This document shows, piece by piece, positions 8,988 through 17,443 of a stretch of 42,361 bases of DNA. Source of the DNA: Lachnospiraceae bacterium (GTDB taxonomy: Bacteria; Bacillota; Clostridia; Lachnospirales; Lachnospiraceae); contig CAAFTS010000014.1 of the NCBI GenBank assembly GCA_900765975.1, forward strand, positions 1 to 42,361, read 5' to 3'. Positions within the stretch are counted from its first letter, which is position 1. Each line of letters opens with the position of its first letter. The notes beneath the pieces are model-generated. The model ran no database searches. It saw only the letters and a list, made by a program, of their open reading frames with translations, and was not told where the DNA came from. The translations under genes and the position numbers were made by a program.

Positions 8988-9023
8988 TATTTTCTGGAAA
9001 TTCCCTTGCATTTCCAGAAAATA
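8988..9023 (+). promoter_or_regulatory. 14-bp inverted repeat holding two CodY-box-like sites
   Basis: TATTTTCTGGAAAT (8988-9001) and ATTTCCAGAAAATA (9010-9023) are perfect inverted copies. Each arm also resembles the CodY consensus AATTTTCWGAAAATT: 8988-9002 matches 13 of 15 bases and 9009-9023 matches 12 of 15. The centres are 21 bp apart, two helical turns. The second site covers the -35 element of the rimP promoter. No T-run follows on either strand, so it is a poor terminator for parC. The matches are seen; binding by CodY is inference. Confidence 0.5.
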
Positions 9024-9034
9024 GGTGCTATACT
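9006..9034 (+). promoter_or_regulatory. Sigma-A promoter of the rimP-nusA-infB operon
   Basis: TTGCAT (9006-9011), 17 bases, then TATACT (9029-9034). Transcription should start near 9041, about 125 bases ahead of rimP. The -35 lies within the inverted repeat at 8988-9023. Confidence 0.7.
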
Positions 9035-9061
9035 ACGTAATAGTTACATAAGGAATCCGGC

Positions 9062-9095
9062 AGAAGAGTGAACGAAAGTTCACTCTTCTTTGTTG
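9062..9095 (+). terminator. Leader hairpin of the rimP operon, possible attenuator
   Basis: AGAAGAGTGAAC (9062-9073) pairs perfectly with GTTCACTCTTCT (9078-9089) across a GAAA tetraloop and is followed by the moderately T-rich TTGTTGAT. It lies about 20 bases after the predicted start and about 75 before rimP. A terminator-like hairpin in the leader of the operon encoding NusA would suit attenuation control; leader elements ahead of rimP have been proposed in other bacteria. It could instead be a leaky terminator of parC. Confidence 0.55.
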
Positions 9096-9164
9096 ATATA
9101 GAGATTTTCTTTATTGGATTTCTTTGCGGTCACAACAATACAGGTAACGGAAAGGAAGTATATC

Positions 9165-9632
9165 GTGTCGAAAAAAGAACAGTATGAACAACAGACTGAG
9201 AACTTATTGGAGCCAATTGTCACAGGTTTTGGTTTTGAACTGGTGGATGTGGAATATGTAAAGGAAGCAGGTACTTGGTATTTGCGGGCATATATTGATA
9301 AGCCGGGTGGAATTACAGTGGATGATTGTGAGGCAGTCAGCCGTAAGTTTTCTGATATTTTGGATGAAAAAGATTATATTGAGGATACTTATATTTTTGA
9401 AGTGAGCTCACCGGGGTTGGGAAGACCATTGAAGAAAGACAAGGATTTTCAAAGAAACCTGGGAGAAGAGGTGGAAGTTCGTACGTATCGTGCGATTGAA
9501 AAACAAAAGGAGTTTACTGGAGTGTTGCAAGCGTTTGATAAGGATTCTGTGACGATTATTTATGAAGATGATACGACACAGACATTTTTACGAAGTGAGA
9601 TCGCATTGATTCGATTGGCATTGGATTTTTGA
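9165..9632 (+). CDS. rimP: Ribosome maturation factor RimP
   Basis: RimP binds the free 30S subunit and helps its late assembly. The 155-residue protein has the two-domain form of the family: an N-terminal alpha/beta domain with EPIVTGFGFELVDVEYVKE, then VSSPGLGRPLKKDKDF (the family signature), then a C-terminal Sm-like beta barrel from about residue 88. I set the start at the GTG at 9165: AAGGAAG (9152-9158) precedes it by 6 bases and the protein then begins as homologues do (SKKEQYEQQTENLLEPI). An in-frame ATG at 9114 has no ribosome binding site and adds 17 unfamiliar residues. It is the first gene of the translation operon and is followed 65 bases later by nusA, an arrangement found across bacteria. 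Confidence 0.95.
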   Translation: MSKKEQYEQQTENLLEPIVTGFGFELVDVEYVKEAGTWYLRAYIDKPGGITVDDCEAVSRKFSDILDEKDYIEDTYIFEVSSPGLGRPLKKDKDFQRNLGEEVEVRTYRAIEKQKEFTGVLQAFDKDSVTIIYEDDTTQTFLRSEIALIRLALDF

Positions 9633-9697
9633 TTATCTTAGATTTTATTTAGAATCAAACAGAACATTTTTATTAAAAGTAGTAGGAGGAAATAATA

Positions 9698-10882
9698 ATG
9701 AACACAGAGTTATTAGAAGCATTGACAATTCTGGAAAAAGAGAAAAATATCAGTAAGGATACGATGATGGATGCAATCGAGAATTCTCTGATCAGCGCGT
9801 GTAAAAATCATTTCGGAACTTCTGATAATATTAAAGTAATCATGGACAGAGAGACTTGTGATTATTCAGTTTTTGCAGAGAAAGAAGTTGTAGAGGAAGT
9901 GATGGATCCAGCACTGGAAATTAGTCTGGAGGATGCGGAAAAATTGGACTCTTCCCTGCATCTTGGAGATATTGCACAGATTCCGGTAGAATCTAAATCT
10001 TTTGGGCGTATTGCAACACAGAATGCGAAAAACTTAATTCTTCAAAAAATTCGTGAAGAAGAAAGAAAAGTGGTATTCGATCAGTATTTTGAAAAAGAGA
10101 AAGACATTGTAACAGGTATTGTACAGCGTTATGTTGGTAAGAACATCAGTATTAATCTTGGAAGAGCGGATGCTATGCTGACTGAGAATGAACAGGTGAA
10201 AGGGGAGCATTTTAATCCGACAGACCGTATTAAATTGTATATTGTTGAAGTGAAAAATACACCAAAGGGACCAAAGATTCTTGTATCTCGTACCCATCCG
10301 GAACTTGTGAAACGTCTGTTTGAGGCAGAAGTTGCAGAGGTGAAAGATGGTACTGTAGAGATTAAGAGTATTGCTCGTGAAGCAGGTTCACGTACAAAGA
10401 TGGCTGTATGGTCCAATGACCCAAATGTGGATCCGGTAGGAGCGTGTGTAGGTCTGAATGGAGCACGTGTAAATGCAGTTGTGAATGAGCTGCGTGGTGA
10501 AAAGATAGATATTATCAATTGGGATGAAAATCCGGCGTTATTGATTGAAAATGCATTGAGTCCGGCAAAGGTAATCTCTGTTATGGCAGATCCGGATGAA
10601 AAGACTGCAAGCGTGATTGTTCCTGATTATCAGCTTTCACTTGCAATTGGAAAAGAAGGACAGAATGCCAGACTTGCGGCACGTCTGACAGGGTATAAGA
10701 TTGATATCAAGAGTGAGACACAGGCAATTGAATCAGGAGAACTTCCGGCTGACTATATGGAGCAGATGGCAATGATGGATGAAGAAGGCTATGTCGGCGA
10801 ATACGAGGAAGAATATGAAGATTACGAATCTGAAGCGTATGAAGGAGAAGAAGTTCCGGAATATGAGTTTGTAGAAGAATAA
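9698..10882 (+). CDS. nusA: Transcription termination/antitermination factor NusA
   Basis: NusA binds RNA polymerase and modulates pausing, intrinsic termination and antitermination. Domains in order are the N-terminal polymerase-binding domain (about 1-125), the S1 domain (about 135-200, with GIVQRYVGKNISINLG) and two KH domains (about 200-345, with ARLAARLTGYKIDIKSE near the end). After KH2 comes a short, strongly acidic, Tyr/Glu-rich tail (about residues 365-394). There are no AR1/AR2 repeats, as in other Firmicutes. A strong AGGAGG precedes the ATG. In the same operon NusA could feed back on the leader hairpin at 9062-9095. The assignment is secure. Confidence 0.97.
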   Translation: MNTELLEALTILEKEKNISKDTMMDAIENSLISACKNHFGTSDNIKVIMDRETCDYSVFAEKEVVEEVMDPALEISLEDAEKLDSSLHLGDIAQIPVESKSFGRIATQNAKNLILQKIREEERKVVFDQYFEKEKDIVTGIVQRYVGKNISINLGRADAMLTENEQVKGEHFNPTDRIKLYIVEVKNTPKGPKILVSRTHPELVKRLFEAEVAEVKDGTVEIKSIAREAGSRTKMAVWSNDPNVDPVGACVGLNGARVNAVVNELRGEKIDIINWDENPALLIENALSPAKVISVMADPDEKTASVIVPDYQLSLAIGKEGQNARLAARLTGYKIDIKSETQAIESGELPADYMEQMAMMDEEGYVGEYEEEYEDYESEAYEGEEVPEYEFVEE

Positions 10883-10910
10883 GAACTGAAATAATCGAGA
10901 GGTGATATAG

Positions 10911-11189
10911 TTGGCAGGAACTCGAAAGATACCGCTTCGCAAATGTGTAGGCTGCGGCGAAATGAAACCTAAAAAAGAACTGATTAGGGTTCTTCGTACA
11001 GAAGATGGAGAATTCGTTCTGGATATTTCGGGCAAAAAAAACGGACGTGGAGCATATATCTGTAATTCAAAAGAATGTTTTGGTAAAGCAGTAAAAAGCA
11101 AAGGTTTGGAACGGTCATTTAAGCAGGCTATTCCAGCAGAAGTGTATGAACGTCTGGAAAAGGAGATGGATGAGATTGAAGCAAGATAA
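10911..11189 (+). CDS. rnpM: RNase P modulator RnpM (YlxR family)
   Basis: This is a 92-residue YlxR-family protein. In Bacillus the protein has been described as a modulator of RNase P that binds its RNA subunit. The family signature is clear: RKCVGCGEMKPKKELIRV at the N-terminus and KKNGRGAYICNSKECF in the middle, two Cys-containing elements that close one fold. The start is a TTG at 10911 preceded by GAGAGGTGA (10897-10905). It lies between nusA and ylxQ, its usual place in Firmicutes, and its end overlaps ylxQ. The family is certain; the molecular role is taken from the Bacillus literature. Confidence 0.9.
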   Translation: MAGTRKIPLRKCVGCGEMKPKKELIRVLRTEDGEFVLDISGKKNGRGAYICNSKECFGKAVKSKGLERSFKQAIPAEVYERLEKEMDEIEAR

Positions 11190-11499
11190 AGCACTGGCTT
11201 TGATTGGGCTAGCCACAAAGGCAGGACGGACGGTAAGTGGTGAGTTTATGACAGAACGAGAGGTGAAGTCCGGACGTGCAGCGCTGGTTGTTGTGGCCTG
11301 TGATTCGTCGGAGAATACGAAAAAAAAATTTCGGGATATGTGTGAATATTATAAGGTTCCCATTTATTTTTATGGAGATAAAGATGCCTTAGGCCATGCA
11401 ATGGGAAAGGAATTCCGCGCATCTTTAGCTGTATTGGATGAAGGGTTTGCAAAAGGAATTCAGAAACAATTCGGAATAGATAATGAGACGATTGCATAA
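11170..11499 (+). CDS. ylxQ: L7Ae-family RNA-binding protein YlxQ
   Basis: This is a small L7Ae/L30e/S12e/Gadd45-fold protein, a family that binds kink-turn RNA. Visible features are DKALALIGLATKAGRTVSGEF and AALVVVACDSSENTKKKF, typical of YlxQ. About 109 residues. The start is uncertain: the ATG at 11170 is only 4 bases from AGGAG (11161-11165), while the in-frame TTG at 11176 is 10 bases away and would give MKQDKALAL. Either way the gene overlaps the end of rnpM by 14-20 bases, implying translational coupling. It sits in the standard nusA-ylxR-ylxQ-infB order. Its exact cellular RNA target is not known to me. Confidence 0.9.
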   Translation: MRLKQDKALALIGLATKAGRTVSGEFMTEREVKSGRAALVVVACDSSENTKKKFRDMCEYYKVPIYFYGDKDALGHAMGKEFRASLAVLDEGFAKGIQKQFGIDNETIA

Positions 11500-11517
11500 A
11501 TGGAGGTAGTAGATAAT

Positions 11518-14277
11518 ATGACAAAAATGAGAGTGCATGAACTGGCAAAAGAGCTGGGAGTTGAGAATAAAACACTGATGGAAGCACTGGAAAAAAAGCA
11601 AGTAGAAGTGAAGAGCCATATGAGTTCTCTGGAAGAAAATGTGGTTGAAGAGTTGAAAAAAGAGTTTGCAAAGAAAACGGCGGCAAATGCTGAAAATGCT
11701 GCCGGTGAGGAGCAGGATAAAAAAGAAGATGCAGCTCCGAAGAAAAAAACGATTATGCAGGTATTCCGTCCACAGAATGCGAAGAGCGCAGGAAGAGGTC
11801 AGGGACGAGGAACACAGCGTACACAAGGGGCAAGACCGGCACAGCGTCCGCAGCAGGGAGCTGCAGGCAATGCAGGTCGTTCTCATGGAGCGGCACAGGC
11901 AACAGGAAAAACAGTTGTACGTCCTCAGACAACTGCAGCAGAAACTGTGAAAGAAACACCGGTAGTGAAACCGGAAACTGTTTCAAAAGCAGAACCAATC
12001 GTAAAGACTGAAAATGTACAGGAAAAACGTCCGGTAGAGGATGAAAAAAATAACCGTCCGGTTAGAAATGAGAATCGAAATGATCGAAATGACCGTAACG
12101 ACCGGAATGACCGTGGAAATGGAAAATCTCAAGGAGAGCGACAGGGACAAGGAAGACGTTTTTCTGATAATGAACGCGGAAATCGTTCCTTTAGAAATGA
12201 AAATCGGAATGATCGTAATGAGAATCGGAATGATCGCAATGAAAATCGAAATGATCGCAACGACCGCAATAACCGCAACGACCGTGGAAATGGACGACCG
12301 CAGGGAAGACAGGGGGGGCGCAGAGAAGATCGTGATTCCATTCCGGCGCCAATGGTAGAACAGCAGAAAACACAGAGAAATAAAGGAAAAGACAAAGAAA
12401 AAGATTACAAGAAGAAAGAACTTCGTGAAGGCGAATTTGAAAACAAAGGGAAAAAAGGCCGCAAACAGAAACCGGTAACAGAGATTAAAAAGCCGGAACC
12501 AAAACAGGAAAAAGTAGAAGAAATCAAGCAGATTGTTCTGCCGGAAGTACTGACAATTAAAGAACTCGCTGATAAGATGAAGATTGTTCCGTCTGTGATT
12601 GTGAAAAAGTTATTCATGCAGGGAAAAGTCGTTACAGTGAATCAGGAAATTGATTTTGAAACAGCAGAAGAAATTGCTATGGAATTTGATATCCTTTGTG
12701 AAAAAGAAGAAGTTATTGATGTAATAGAAGAACTTCTGAAAGAAGACGAAGAGGATGAAAGCACAATGGTGAAACGTCCTCCGGTTGTTTGTGTTATGGG
12801 TCATGTAGACCACGGTAAAACTTCACTTTTGGATGCGATTCGTGATTCCCGTGTAACAGATCGCGAGGCTGGCGGTATCACACAGCATATCGGAGCATCT
12901 GTTGTAGATGTGAATGGAGAAACAATTACATTCCTTGATACTCCGGGACATGAGGCATTTACAGCAATGCGTATGCGTGGAGCAAGCTCGACAGATATCG
13001 CAATTCTTGTTGTAGCAGCTGATGATGGAGTAATGCCGCAGACCGTAGAAGCAATCAATCATGCAAAAGCAGCGGGCATTGAAATCATTGTTGCAATCAA
13101 TAAGATTGATAAACCAAGTGCGAATATTGAACGTGTGAAACAGGAATTGACAGAGTATGAATTGATTCCGGAAGATTGGGGCGGAAGCACAATTTTTGTT
13201 CCGGTATCCGCACATACAAAAGAAGGAATCGAAGACTTGCTTGAAATGGTATTGCTGACAGCTGAAGTGATGGAATTGAAGGCAAATCCAAATCGTTCAG
13301 CAAGAGGTCTTGTAATTGAAGCTCAGCTGGATAAAGGAAAGGGATCTGTGGCAACGGTTCTGGTACAGAAAGGTACACTTCATGTAGGAGATGCAATTGC
13401 AGCCGGAAGTGCACATGGACGTGTCAGAGCAATGATGGATGACCGCGGAAGAAGAGTCAAAGAAGCAGGACCGTCACAGCCGGTAGAAATTCTGGGACTG
13501 AATGATGTTCCGAATGCAGGAGAAGTATTTGTAAGCTGTGATACGGAGAAGGAAGCAAGAAACTTTGCAGAGACATTCATTGCACAGAATAAAGTGAAGT
13601 TGTTGGAAGAAACAAAATCTAAGATGTCTCTGGATGATTTGTTCAATCAGATACAGGAAGGTAATCTGAAAGAATTGAATATTGTTGTAAAAGCAGATGT
13701 GCAGGGATCTGTAGAAGCACTGAAACAGAGTCTTTTGAAACTTTCTAACGAAGAAGTTGTGATCAAGATCATTCATGGCGGTGTTGGTGCGATCAATGAA
13801 TCTGATGTAATTCTGGCATCTGCATCCAATGCGATTATCATTGGATTTAATGTACGTCCGGATGCAACTGCAAAAGATATTGCAGAGCGTGAAGGGGTTG
13901 ATATGAGATTGTATCGTGTCATCTACAGTGCAATTGAAGATGTAGAAGCTGCAATGAAGGGAATGCTGGATCCGGTATTTGAGGAAAAAGTACTCGGTCA
14001 TGCAGAAGTACGTCAGACATTCAAAGCATCCGGTGTCGGAACCATTGCAGGTTCTTATGTACAGGATGGTATTTTTGAGAGAAATTGTTCCGTACGTTTG
14101 ACTCGTGACGGCATCGTAATCTTCGATGGACCGCTTGCATCCTTGAAGAGATTTAAAGATGATGTGAAAGAGGTTCGTGCAGGTTATGAGTGTGGATTTG
14201 TATTCGAAAATTATAATGATATCAAAGAAGGCGACCTTGTGGAAGCTTATAAGATGGTAGAAGTGGAGAGAAAATGA
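11518..14277 (+). CDS. infB: Translation initiation factor IF-2
   Basis: IF-2 is the GTPase that brings fMet-tRNA to the 30S subunit and promotes 50S joining. The order is a first IF2N helix domain (about 1-50), a long low-complexity linker (about 60-330), a second IF2N domain (about 342-390), and the G domain with [10 protein letters not shown] (about 428), [23 protein letters not shown] and a VSAHTKEG G5-type element. Domains II, III and the initiator-tRNA-binding domain IV follow. Total 919 residues, at the long end because of the linker. The linker holds four NENRNDR units and many NDR triplets, with one cluster looking like a diverged copy of the other. Start chosen at 11518 because TGGAGGT (11501-11507) precedes it; an ATG at 11500 contains that site. 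The stop overlaps rbfA. Confidence 0.97.
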   Translation: MTKMRVHELAKELGVENKTLMEALEKKQVEVKSHMSSLEENVVEELKKEFAKKTAANAENAAGEEQDKKEDAAPKKKTIMQVFRPQNAKSAGRGQGRGTQRTQGARPAQRPQQGAAGNAGRSHGAAQATGKTVVRPQTTAAETVKETPVVKPETVSKAEPIVKTENVQEKRPVEDEKNNRPVRNENRNDRNDRNDRNDRGNGKSQGERQGQGRRFSDNERGNRSFRNENRNDRNENRNDRNENRNDRNDRNNRNDRGNGRPQGRQGGRREDRDSIPAPMVEQQKTQRNKGKDKEKDYKKKELREGEFENKGKKGRKQKPVTEIKKPEPKQEKVEEIKQIVLPEVLTIKELADKMKIVPSVIVKKLFMQGKVVTVNQEIDFETAEEIAMEFDILCEKEEVIDVIEELLKEDEEDESTMVKRPPVVCVMGHVDHGKTSLLDAIRDSRVTDREAGGITQHIGASVVDVNGETITFLDTPGHEAFTAMRMRGASSTDIAILVVAADDGVMPQTVEAINHAKAAGIEIIVAINKIDKPSANIERVKQELTEYELIPEDWGGSTIFVPVSAHTKEGIEDLLEMVLLTAEVMELKANPNRSARGLVIEAQLDKGKGSVATVLVQKGTLHVGDAIAAGSAHGRVRAMMDDRGRRVKEAGPSQPVEILGLNDVPNAGEVFVSCDTEKEARNFAETFIAQNKVKLLEETKSKMSLDDLFNQIQEGNLKELNIVVKADVQGSVEALKQSLLKLSNEEVVIKIIHGGVGAINESDVILASASNAIIIGFNVRPDATAKDIAEREGVDMRLYRVIYSAIEDVEAAMKGMLDPVFEEKVLGHAEVRQTFKASGVGTIAGSYVQDGIFERNCSVRLTRDGIVIFDGPLASLKRFKDDVKEVRAGYECGFVFENYNDIKEGDLVEAYKMVEVERK
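12067..12258 (+). repeat. 21-base tandem repeats within infB linker
   Basis: The 21-base unit coding NENRNDR occurs at 12067-12087 and then three times head to tail at 12196-12216, 12217-12237 and 12238-12258. NDR triplets surround the units, and both clusters are followed by RGNG(K/R). Third positions differ between units, so the peptide is kept while the DNA drifts. This suggests selection on the protein rather than a recent slippage event. Confidence 0.85.
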
Positions 14278-14648
14278 GAAAAAACAGTATCAAAAATACA
14301 AGAGTAAATGCAGAAGTGCAAAGAGAATTGAGTCAGATTCTCCGCGGTGGGATCAAGGATCCACGTGTGGCACCGATGACTTCTGTGGTGGCAGTGGAAG
14401 TGGCACCGGATCTGAAGACATGCAAAGCATATATTAGTGTATTCGGGGATGAGAAGGCACAGGCAGATACCATCAAAGGGCTGCAGAGTGCAGAGGGATT
14501 TATTCGCCGGGAATTGGCAAGAACATTGAATATGCGGAACACTCCGGAGATTCAGTTTGTATTAGACCAGTCCATTGAATATGGCGTGAATATGAGCAAG
14601 AAAATAGATGAGTTGACCAGAGATTTGAAAGATGGTGAAGAAGAATGA
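14274..14648 (+). CDS. rbfA: 30S ribosome-binding factor A
   Basis: RbfA binds the 30S subunit near the 5' helix of 16S rRNA and is needed for late maturation and cold growth. The 124-residue protein has the KH-like fold of the family: [22 protein letters not shown] near the N-terminus and [18 protein letters not shown], ending with [20 protein letters not shown]. The ATG overlaps the infB stop (ATGA), showing translational coupling. It in turn overlaps nrnA by 4 bases. Secure by sequence and position. Confidence 0.95.
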   Translation: MRKNSIKNTRVNAEVQRELSQILRGGIKDPRVAPMTSVVAVEVAPDLKTCKAYISVFGDEKAQADTIKGLQSAEGFIRRELARTLNMRNTPEIQFVLDQSIEYGVNMSKKIDELTRDLKDGEEE

Positions 14649-15601
14649 GTATTGCTTTAAATGAGATATTGCAGGGAAAACATTCAGTCGCTCTGGGCGG
14701 ACATATCCGCCCGGATGGTGATTGTGTGGGATCCAGTATGGGGTTATATCTTTATTTGAAAGAGCAGTTTCCGGAACTGGAGACGGATATTTATCTTGAG
14801 CCGGTCGCAGATTGTTATAAGATCGTCAGCGATATAGAAGAAATTAAACATCAGGTCGAACATGTAAAACAGTATGATTTATTTATTTGCCTTGATTGCG
14901 GAGATGCAGCGCGTCTGGGATTTTCCGCACCATTGTTTGAACATGCGAAACAGACCATGTGCATTGATCATCATGTGAGCAATGAAGCATTTGCGGATAT
15001 AAATTATATTGAACCGGATGCCAGTTCAACGTCAGAGCTGGTATATCGTTTGATGGAAAAAGAAAACATCAGCAAACAAAGTGCAGAAGCATTATACATG
15101 GGAATCGCACATGATACAGGCGTTTTCCAGTATAGCTGTACATCACCGGAAACAATGGAGGCTGCCGCAGAACTGCTGCGGAAGGGAGTCAATGGAAGCG
15201 AAATCATTGATAAGACGTATTATGAAAAAACGTATGTTCAAAACCAGATTTTAGGAAAAGCACTTTTGGAAAGTATGCTTGTTCTGGATAAACAGGTGAT
15301 TGTTTCCTATGTGAATTTAAAGTCGCTGAATTTCTTTGAGGCAAAACCGAGTGATTTAGAAGGGATTGTCAGCCAGCTCAGGCAGACAAAAGGAGTAGAA
15401 GTTGCAATGTTTTTGTATGAGCAGGAGCCGCAAATCTACAAAGTGAGTCTGCGCTCAAAGGATCGTGTAGATGTGAGTGTGATTGCAAAATATTTCGGCG
15501 GCGGCGGACATGCAAAAGCTGCAGGCTTTACGATGAAAGGAACGGTTCATGACGTCATTACGAATGTAAATAAACAAATTGCATTACAGTTGAATGTTTA
15601 G
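14645..15601 (+). CDS. nrnA: DHH-family oligoribonuclease / pAp phosphatase (NrnA-like)
   Basis: NrnA-type proteins degrade 2-5 nucleotide RNA fragments and dephosphorylate 3'-phosphoadenosine 5'-phosphate. The DHH domain shows HIRPDGDCVGSS (Asp24, Asp26), CLDCGDAARLGF, the name-giving CIDHHVSNEAF and AHDTGVFQYS, all metal ligands of the family. The DHHA1 substrate-binding domain ends with KYFGGGGHAKAAGFTM. 318 residues, normal. The ATG overlaps the rbfA stop by 4 bases. It lies between rbfA and truB as in many Firmicutes, tying short-RNA turnover to ribosome maturation. c-di-AMP/pApA phosphodiesterase activity is also possible for this family; the sequence alone does not decide. Confidence 0.9.
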   Translation: MSIALNEILQGKHSVALGGHIRPDGDCVGSSMGLYLYLKEQFPELETDIYLEPVADCYKIVSDIEEIKHQVEHVKQYDLFICLDCGDAARLGFSAPLFEHAKQTMCIDHHVSNEAFADINYIEPDASSTSELVYRLMEKENISKQSAEALYMGIAHDTGVFQYSCTSPETMEAAAELLRKGVNGSEIIDKTYYEKTYVQNQILGKALLESMLVLDKQVIVSYVNLKSLNFFEAKPSDLEGIVSQLRQTKGVEVAMFLYEQEPQIYKVSLRSKDRVDVSVIAKYFGGGGHAKAAGFTMKGTVHDVITNVNKQIALQLNV

Positions 15602-15618
15602 GAACCGCATGTATAAAC

Positions 15619-16527
15619 ATGATAAATGGAATTTTAAATATATATAAAGAAAAGGGATATACTTCTCACGATGTAGTAGCTAAGCTGCGTGGAATTACAA
15701 AGCAGAAAAAAATAGGGCATACCGGAACACTGGATCCGGATGCAGAAGGCGTGCTTCCGGTATGCCTTGGGAGAGCAACGAAGGTATGCGACCTTTTAAG
15801 CGATAAAGACAAGGTTTATGAGGCAGAACTTTTGCTTGGGATTTCTACAGATACACAAGATATTTCAGGAAAAATACTGGAACAAAAAAGTGCCGATTTG
15901 TTGACAGAAGAGCAGGTTTTAGAATGTATTTTGAGTTTTATCGGAGAGTATCAGCAGCTGCCACCGATGTATTCGGCATTGAAAGTAAATGGGAAGAAAT
16001 TGTATGAACTTGCCAGAGATGGAATTGAAGTAGAACGTAAGCGGCGGAAGGTTACTATTTTTGAAATTCAGATTTTAGAAGTAAACCTTCCGGTGGTTCG
16101 TATGCGCGTACATTGTTCTAAGGGAACCTATATTCGCACACTCTGTCATGATATCGGAGAAAAACTTGGGGTCGGCGGGTGCATGCAATCACTGCTGCGT
16201 ACAAAGGTGAGCTGTTTTGAATTAAAAGAAAGTCTGACTTTGAAACAGGTAGAAACTTTTGTGCAGAATGGTGAGTTGGAACAGGTTCTGATGCCGGTTG
16301 ACAGGTTGTTTCAGGAAAAACAGGAGATAGTTGTTAAACCGGAATTTGAGTCTCTTGTTTTAAACGGAAATCCAATTTCTAAAAAAGCTGTGGAAAAGGC
16401 AGGCATTTACGAAGATCAGGAATCGGTGAGAGTATATGATAAAAAGGGGCGTTTTGTGGGAATCTTCGAATATCGTGCAGGTAAGCAGGAATTTCGAGTG
16501 AAAAAAATGTTCCTGACAAATTATTAA
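15619..16527 (+). CDS. truB: tRNA pseudouridine(55) synthase
   Basis: TruB converts uridine 55 in the T-loop of tRNAs to pseudouridine. The catalytic motif GHTGTLDPDAEGVLPV carries the nucleophile Asp39. Further family motifs are YEAELLLGISTDTQD, QLPPMYSALKVNGKKLYELAR and RVHCSKGTYIRTLCHDIGEKL. The C-terminal part (about 240-302) is the short PUA-like region. 302 residues, as usual for Firmicutes. The ribosome binding site is weak (AGGAA about 14 bases upstream), so expression may depend on translation of nrnA 17 bases before it. Confidence 0.95.
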   Translation: MINGILNIYKEKGYTSHDVVAKLRGITKQKKIGHTGTLDPDAEGVLPVCLGRATKVCDLLSDKDKVYEAELLLGISTDTQDISGKILEQKSADLLTEEQVLECILSFIGEYQQLPPMYSALKVNGKKLYELARDGIEVERKRRKVTIFEIQILEVNLPVVRMRVHCSKGTYIRTLCHDIGEKLGVGGCMQSLLRTKVSCFELKESLTLKQVETFVQNGELEQVLMPVDRLFQEKQEIVVKPEFESLVLNGNPISKKAVEKAGIYEDQESVRVYDKKGRFVGIFEYRAGKQEFRVKKMFLTNY

Positions 16528-16537
16528 GAGGACAGTT

Positions 16538-17443
16538 ATGCAGTATATTACAGAAATTAATTCATATAAAAATGAAAAAAAGTCAGCCGTAACTCTTGGT
16601 AAATTTGACGCACTCCACAGAGGACATCAAAAATTAATTGATAAAATCTGTGAATATGCAGATGAAAATACAGTAAGTATTGTTTGTGCATTTGATATGG
16701 GCAAACAGGTTCTATTGACAGGAGAAGAGAAAAAAAATCTTTTGGAGGAACAGGTGGATTATTTGATTTCCTGCCCGTTTACAAAAGAACTTCGGGAGAT
16801 GGAAGCAGAGGAATTTATTGAAGAAATTCTAGTAGAACGTTTTCATGCAACGCATATTGTTGTAGGAACGGATTTTCATTTTGGACATGGAAAACGCGGA
16901 GATGCCCATATGCTTGCAGAGTATGCGGAGCAGTATGGATATCGTGTTGATGTAATTGAAAAAGAACGGTATCAAGGAGAAATAATCAGCAGTACGTATG
17001 TGAGAGAAGCGCTTGCAGAGGGAAATATTGAGCTTGTTCAAGCGTTGTTAGGATATTCTTATCAAATTTCCGGCGAAGTCAGACATGGCAGGCAGCTGGG
17101 AAGAAGGCTGGGATTTCCCACAATGAATCTTATGGCAGATGAACATAAGATTCTGCCTCGATTTGGGGTATATACTTGCAGAGTTCGTGTAGACGGAATC
17201 TGGTATGATGGAATCGGAAATGTGGGAATTAAGCCGACGGTTGCTGACGGGCAGAAACCACTGGTAGAAGTATTTGCTTTTGGGTTTGATGGAGATGTTT
17301 ACGGAAAAATGATAGATGCTGAATTTTGTACTTTTTTACGCCCGGAAATGAAATTTGATTCTATGGAAGAATTGAAGAAACAGGTGGACGCTGATATCGA
17401 AAGAGGAAAACAATATTTTAAAATGAAAGGTATGTACAAATGA
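16538..17443 (+). CDS. ribF: Bifunctional riboflavin kinase / FAD synthetase
   Basis: RibF phosphorylates riboflavin to FMN and adenylates FMN to FAD. The N-terminal nucleotidyltransferase domain has VTLGKFDALHRGHQKLI (the HxGH-type motif, here LHRGH), VVGTDFHFGHGKRGD and ISSTYVREAL. The C-terminal flavokinase domain (about 180-300) has GRRLGFPTMNL and GIGNVGIKPTV. 301 residues, normal. A GAGGA site lies before the ATG. It follows truB directly, the usual Firmicute order truB-ribF. Its stop codon overlaps the start of the downstream phosphate-transporter gene by 4 bases. Confidence 0.95.
   Translation: MQYITEINSYKNEKKSAVTLGKFDALHRGHQKLIDKICEYADENTVSIVCAFDMGKQVLLTGEEKKNLLEEQVDYLISCPFTKELREMEAEEFIEEILVERFHATHIVVGTDFHFGHGKRGDAHMLAEYAEQYGYRVDVIEKERYQGEIISSTYVREALAEGNIELVQALLGYSYQISGEVRHGRQLGRRLGFPTMNLMADEHKILPRFGVYTCRVRVDGIWYDGIGNVGIKPTVADGQKPLVEVFAFGFDGDVYGKMIDAEFCTFLRPEMKFDSMEELKKQVDADIERGKQYFKMKGMYK

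Noticed and set aside
12067..12258. CRISPR-like or satellite repeat
   Set aside because: The units are head to tail without unique spacers, in frame, and code for a repeated peptide in IF-2.
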